DNA of 25,775 nucleotides from Rhodospirillaceae bacterium (GTDB lineage Bacteria; Pseudomonadota; Alphaproteobacteria; UBA8366), in assembly GCA_002722095.1 (NCBI GenBank), contig PBKG01000005.1, positions 1 through 25,775 of the forward strand. Direction: 5' to 3'. This document shows, in pieces, positions 24,601-25,775 of the stretch. How positions within the stretch are numbered: position 1 is the first letter of the stretch; the number at the start of each line of letters is the position of its first letter. The notes under the pieces were generated by a model. It saw only the letters and a list, made by a program, of their open reading frames with translations. It was not told where the DNA came from and ran no database searches. Both the position numbers and the translations under genes were made by a program.

Positions 24601-24829
24601 TCTCACGTCTGCCACCACAATCGGTGGACTGACGCCGCTGCTGTTTGAAACCAGCTTGCAGGCGCGTTTCATGATACCGATGGCGGTCACCATCATATTC
24701 GGTTTGATGGTGACGACCTTCCTGGTGCTTCTGGTTGCGCCGTCGATCATCGCTATACAAACCGATATCGGCCGTGGTTTCGAGAAACTACGCGCCGGGT
24801 GGAATCGCAGAGACGCGGTCGCGGAATAG
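21695..24829 (+). CDS. RND-family efflux permease (AcrB/HAE-type)
   Basis: A 1044-residue proton-driven inner-membrane exporter. The architecture is the duplicated RND fold: an N-terminal helix (about 17-34), a first large periplasmic domain (35-330), helices from about 335, a second periplasmic domain (roughly 550-860) and helices from about 865 to the end. TM4 carries the proton-relay pair Asp398-Asp399 in LGIVVDDAIVVGEH. The second-half counterpart is GLSGIVVNDSIILV. FPDFGIDWVSVEVEWPGAS near the start is typical of the subgroup acting on hydrophobic compounds. The substrate cannot be predicted. The stop lies only three bases from the end of the convergent HD-GYP gene, with no terminator between. 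Confidence 0.93.
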   Translation: MPAKSGLIGLFVRHPTAANLLMVVMIVAGLFALRQTNTQFFPDFGIDWVSVEVEWPGASAEDIDDNIVQAIEPEVRFLDGVKRVRSISVEGLAKISVEFLPGTDMQAALADVETAVGQVNTLPEDSENPEIRRIVRYDTINRIVISGPYPEASLKAIAKRIRDELLDRGIDKVDMSGARDEEIWVEVAPERLLELDLKLADIAEKIRGTSQDLPSGDLSGSVKKTIRSIGLEKNAAGVGRIEVRSLKNGEKVFLKDIAKVRERFDEDQPTLERTGHRAIELHVQRALAADALEVADRVEAYLKELQPTLPPNLNVETFDVKSELIRGRIALLLENGFTGLVLVILILFLFLSVPVAFWVAIGIPVAIMATLAVMLVSGQSINMVSLFGMIMALGIVVDDAIVVGEHADKHFRAGLGPEEAAELGATRMAAPVFSSSLTTIAAFTPLFIISDVIGDIIRGIPLVVVAMIVASLVECFLALPGHLRGAFAMVGTEVGRFRARFNEIFDRFRDNQFERTIRRAVEWRYTTIAIAVAALIVSIGLIAGGRINFTFFPAPEADRMFASVQMNAGAPRHETTRMVREMKRAMKAAEHDLTGGKGGLVRFSLEKYGVSVAREDVPVSFADNLGGMVVELVESDQRTVRTAEFIEAWRARVRPIPGIDIFTITPAQGGPPGRDVDVRLKGRNLDDLKKAAIEVRGLLQRYAGVTDANDDLQYGKREAIIAVTPQGRGLGFSTESVGRQVRNAFEGAIAKRFPRGDEEVTVRVRYSRDGANIRSLEGFRLRGSDGAEVPLAEVVSIREKQGFSRITREDGKREVAVTSETDKAVTNNNKVLAALTRDGLFEIAQKYGLKAGFAGRAEEQKTTLGDMKTGVMIGLVGIYIILAWVFASYARPLVVMSIIPLGFVGAVVGHLLLGFDLTVLSLIALVGLSGIVVNDSIILVRTIDERIATGEQVFEAIINGARDRLRAVILTSATTIGGLTPLLFETSLQARFMIPMAVTIIFGLMVTTFLVLLVAPSIIAIQTDIGRGFEKLRAGWNRRDAVAE

Positions 24830-24832
24830 GCG

Positions 24833-25775
24833 TTAGGCCAACGCCGCCTCGACATCCACGTCGTCAATCTGATCCGAGTTCAGGTACTGGTCCGCATATT
24901 GTTTGTGGACCCCTTTGCGCAGAAATACCTCAAACAATTCCGCGTCGATATGTTTGTCGTTCCGCATGAAACTCATGATCCGAACCGCTTCGCTTAGGGT
25001 CTTGGACTTTTTGTAAGGGCGGTCGGAGGCGGTGAGCGCTTCAAAGATATCGGCGATCGCCATGATCCGTGCCGGTATCGACATATCGTCCTTATAGAGT
25101 CGCTTCGGATAACCGGTGCCGTTCATGGTTTCATGATGGCCGCCGGCTATTTCGGGGACCCGGGCCAGATGTTCCGGGAACGGCAACTGCTCCAGCATGA
25201 CGATGGTTTGGACGATGTGGTGGTTGATCGCGTAGCGCTCTTCTGCTGTGAGCGTCCCGCGGGAAATTGATAGATTGTAGATTTCTCCGTGATTGAAGCG
25301 GTGTTCCGGCACGTCCATTTTAAAGCCGTAGGGATTGTCACCGAACGGATCGCTATTGGTCGTACGGCGAACGATATGATCCGGTCTGTCTGCGAGGAGC
25401 GGCTCGACTGTTGGCAATCGCGGTGCCGGTTCGCGAGCTTTTCTTTCCGCTTCTTCGAAGGAAAGCCCTATGCGGTCGTTGAGATGACGCGTCCATTTGC
25501 GAGAACCGATGGTACTTAGCCGCTCGATGGAGTCATCATCGAGAAATTCACCGCCTTCATTACACTCGGCGACGAATTCGTATTCCTCGGTCAGTCGTCG
25601 AATCTCGTCCGCCAATTGTTTTTTGAGTTTCTTTTCGTCGCCGCCCTTCAGTTGCGCCTTGAGGCAATCGATTTCCGCCTCCCGGATCAGCACTTCGAAG
25701 CGCATGCGTACTTCATGGACGCGATTGTAAATCGTCTCTAGCTTGACCGCCTTGTCGACGACATATTCCGGCGTG
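24833..25775 (-). CDS. HD-GYP-related protein lacking the HD pair (5' end beyond the window)
   Basis: The frame remains open to the window edge beyond the internal ATG at 25705, adding ~23 residues that include PEYVVDKAVKLETIYNRVHEVR, so the real start lies outside. The visible part (>310 residues) begins with a long charged helix, probably linking to an N-terminal sensor domain. The C-terminal HD-GYP region contains INHHIVQTI, GGHHETMNGTGYPKRL, ARIMAIADIFEALTASDRPYK and SFMRNDKHIDAELFEVFL. Canonical HD-GYP phosphodiesterases cleave cyclic di-GMP using an HD pair before the GTLT segment. Here that place reads HGEIYNLSISRGTLT, with no HD, and the usual D of HHExxDGxGYP is N. Activity is therefore doubtful; it may bind rather than cleave, or use fewer metals. 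Confidence 0.85.
   Translation of the reverse strand, partial: TPEYVVDKAVKLETIYNRVHEVRMRFEVLIREAEIDCLKAQLKGGDEKKLKKQLADEIRRLTEEYEFVAECNEGGEFLDDDSIERLSTIGSRKWTRHLNDRIGLSFEEAERKAREPAPRLPTVEPLLADRPDHIVRRTTNSDPFGDNPYGFKMDVPEHRFNHGEIYNLSISRGTLTAEERYAINHHIVQTIVMLEQLPFPEHLARVPEIAGGHHETMNGTGYPKRLYKDDMSIPARIMAIADIFEALTASDRPYKKSKTLSEAVRIMSFMRNDKHIDAELFEVFLRKGVHKQYADQYLNSDQIDDVDVEAALA

Overview
The window looks like chromosomal DNA from an alphaproteobacterium, possibly of the Rhodospirillales type. This is inferred from protein character only: a Pst/Pho cluster with an extended PstA, moderately high GC with compact head-to-tail operons, and an ETF pair. No rRNA or tRNA marker is present. I see no tRNA, rRNA, CRISPR array, insertion sequence or complete prophage. 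The first ~120 bases are strikingly AT-rich (26 G/C of 120) and hold the 3' end of an unrecognised membrane-protein gene, so the left edge may be a foreign or degenerate segment.

Layout, left to right. (1) 3-269: truncated membrane ORF; 486-1583: pyrC, class II dihydroorotase. (2) 1715-5996, plus strand: a four-gene run of a sulfite-oxidase-family molybdoenzyme without export signal, EtfB, EtfA and a TauD/TfdA-type Fe(II)/2-oxoglutarate dioxygenase. It looks like a cytoplasmic oxidative pathway that feeds electrons to ETF; the substrate is unknown. (3) 6022-7146: a divergent pair of a glutathione S-transferase (minus) and an ArsR repressor (plus), both ending in cysteine-rich tails, sharing a 72-bp intergenic region with a perfect inverted repeat. 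(4) 7273-9161: an enolase-superfamily (mandelate racemase type) enzyme and a DUF899 thioredoxin-like protein. (5) 9211-15365: phosphate starvation cluster phoR, pstS, pstC, pstA, pstB, phoB, with a three-repeat Pho box before pstS. PhoU is absent from its usual place and PhoR has no membrane segment.

(6) 19396 down to 15459, minus strand: flavin reductase-like protein, NDP-forming acyl-CoA synthetase, small c-type cytochrome, PPOX-family flavoprotein. The first three are coupled by ATGA overlaps. (7) 19711-24829, plus strand: CecR-like TetR regulator, periplasmic adaptor and RND permease, also overlapping, behind a sigma70-like promoter with a palindrome at the expected start site. (8) 24833 to the right edge, minus strand: an HD-GYP-type protein lacking the HD metal-binding pair, continuing beyond the window.

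The strongest candidates for under-described biology are the molybdoenzyme-ETF-dioxygenase operon, the cysteine-tailed GST/ArsR pair, and the flavin reductase/acyl-CoA synthetase/cytochrome/PPOX operon. All functional readings come from motif recognition by eye; no database search was run.
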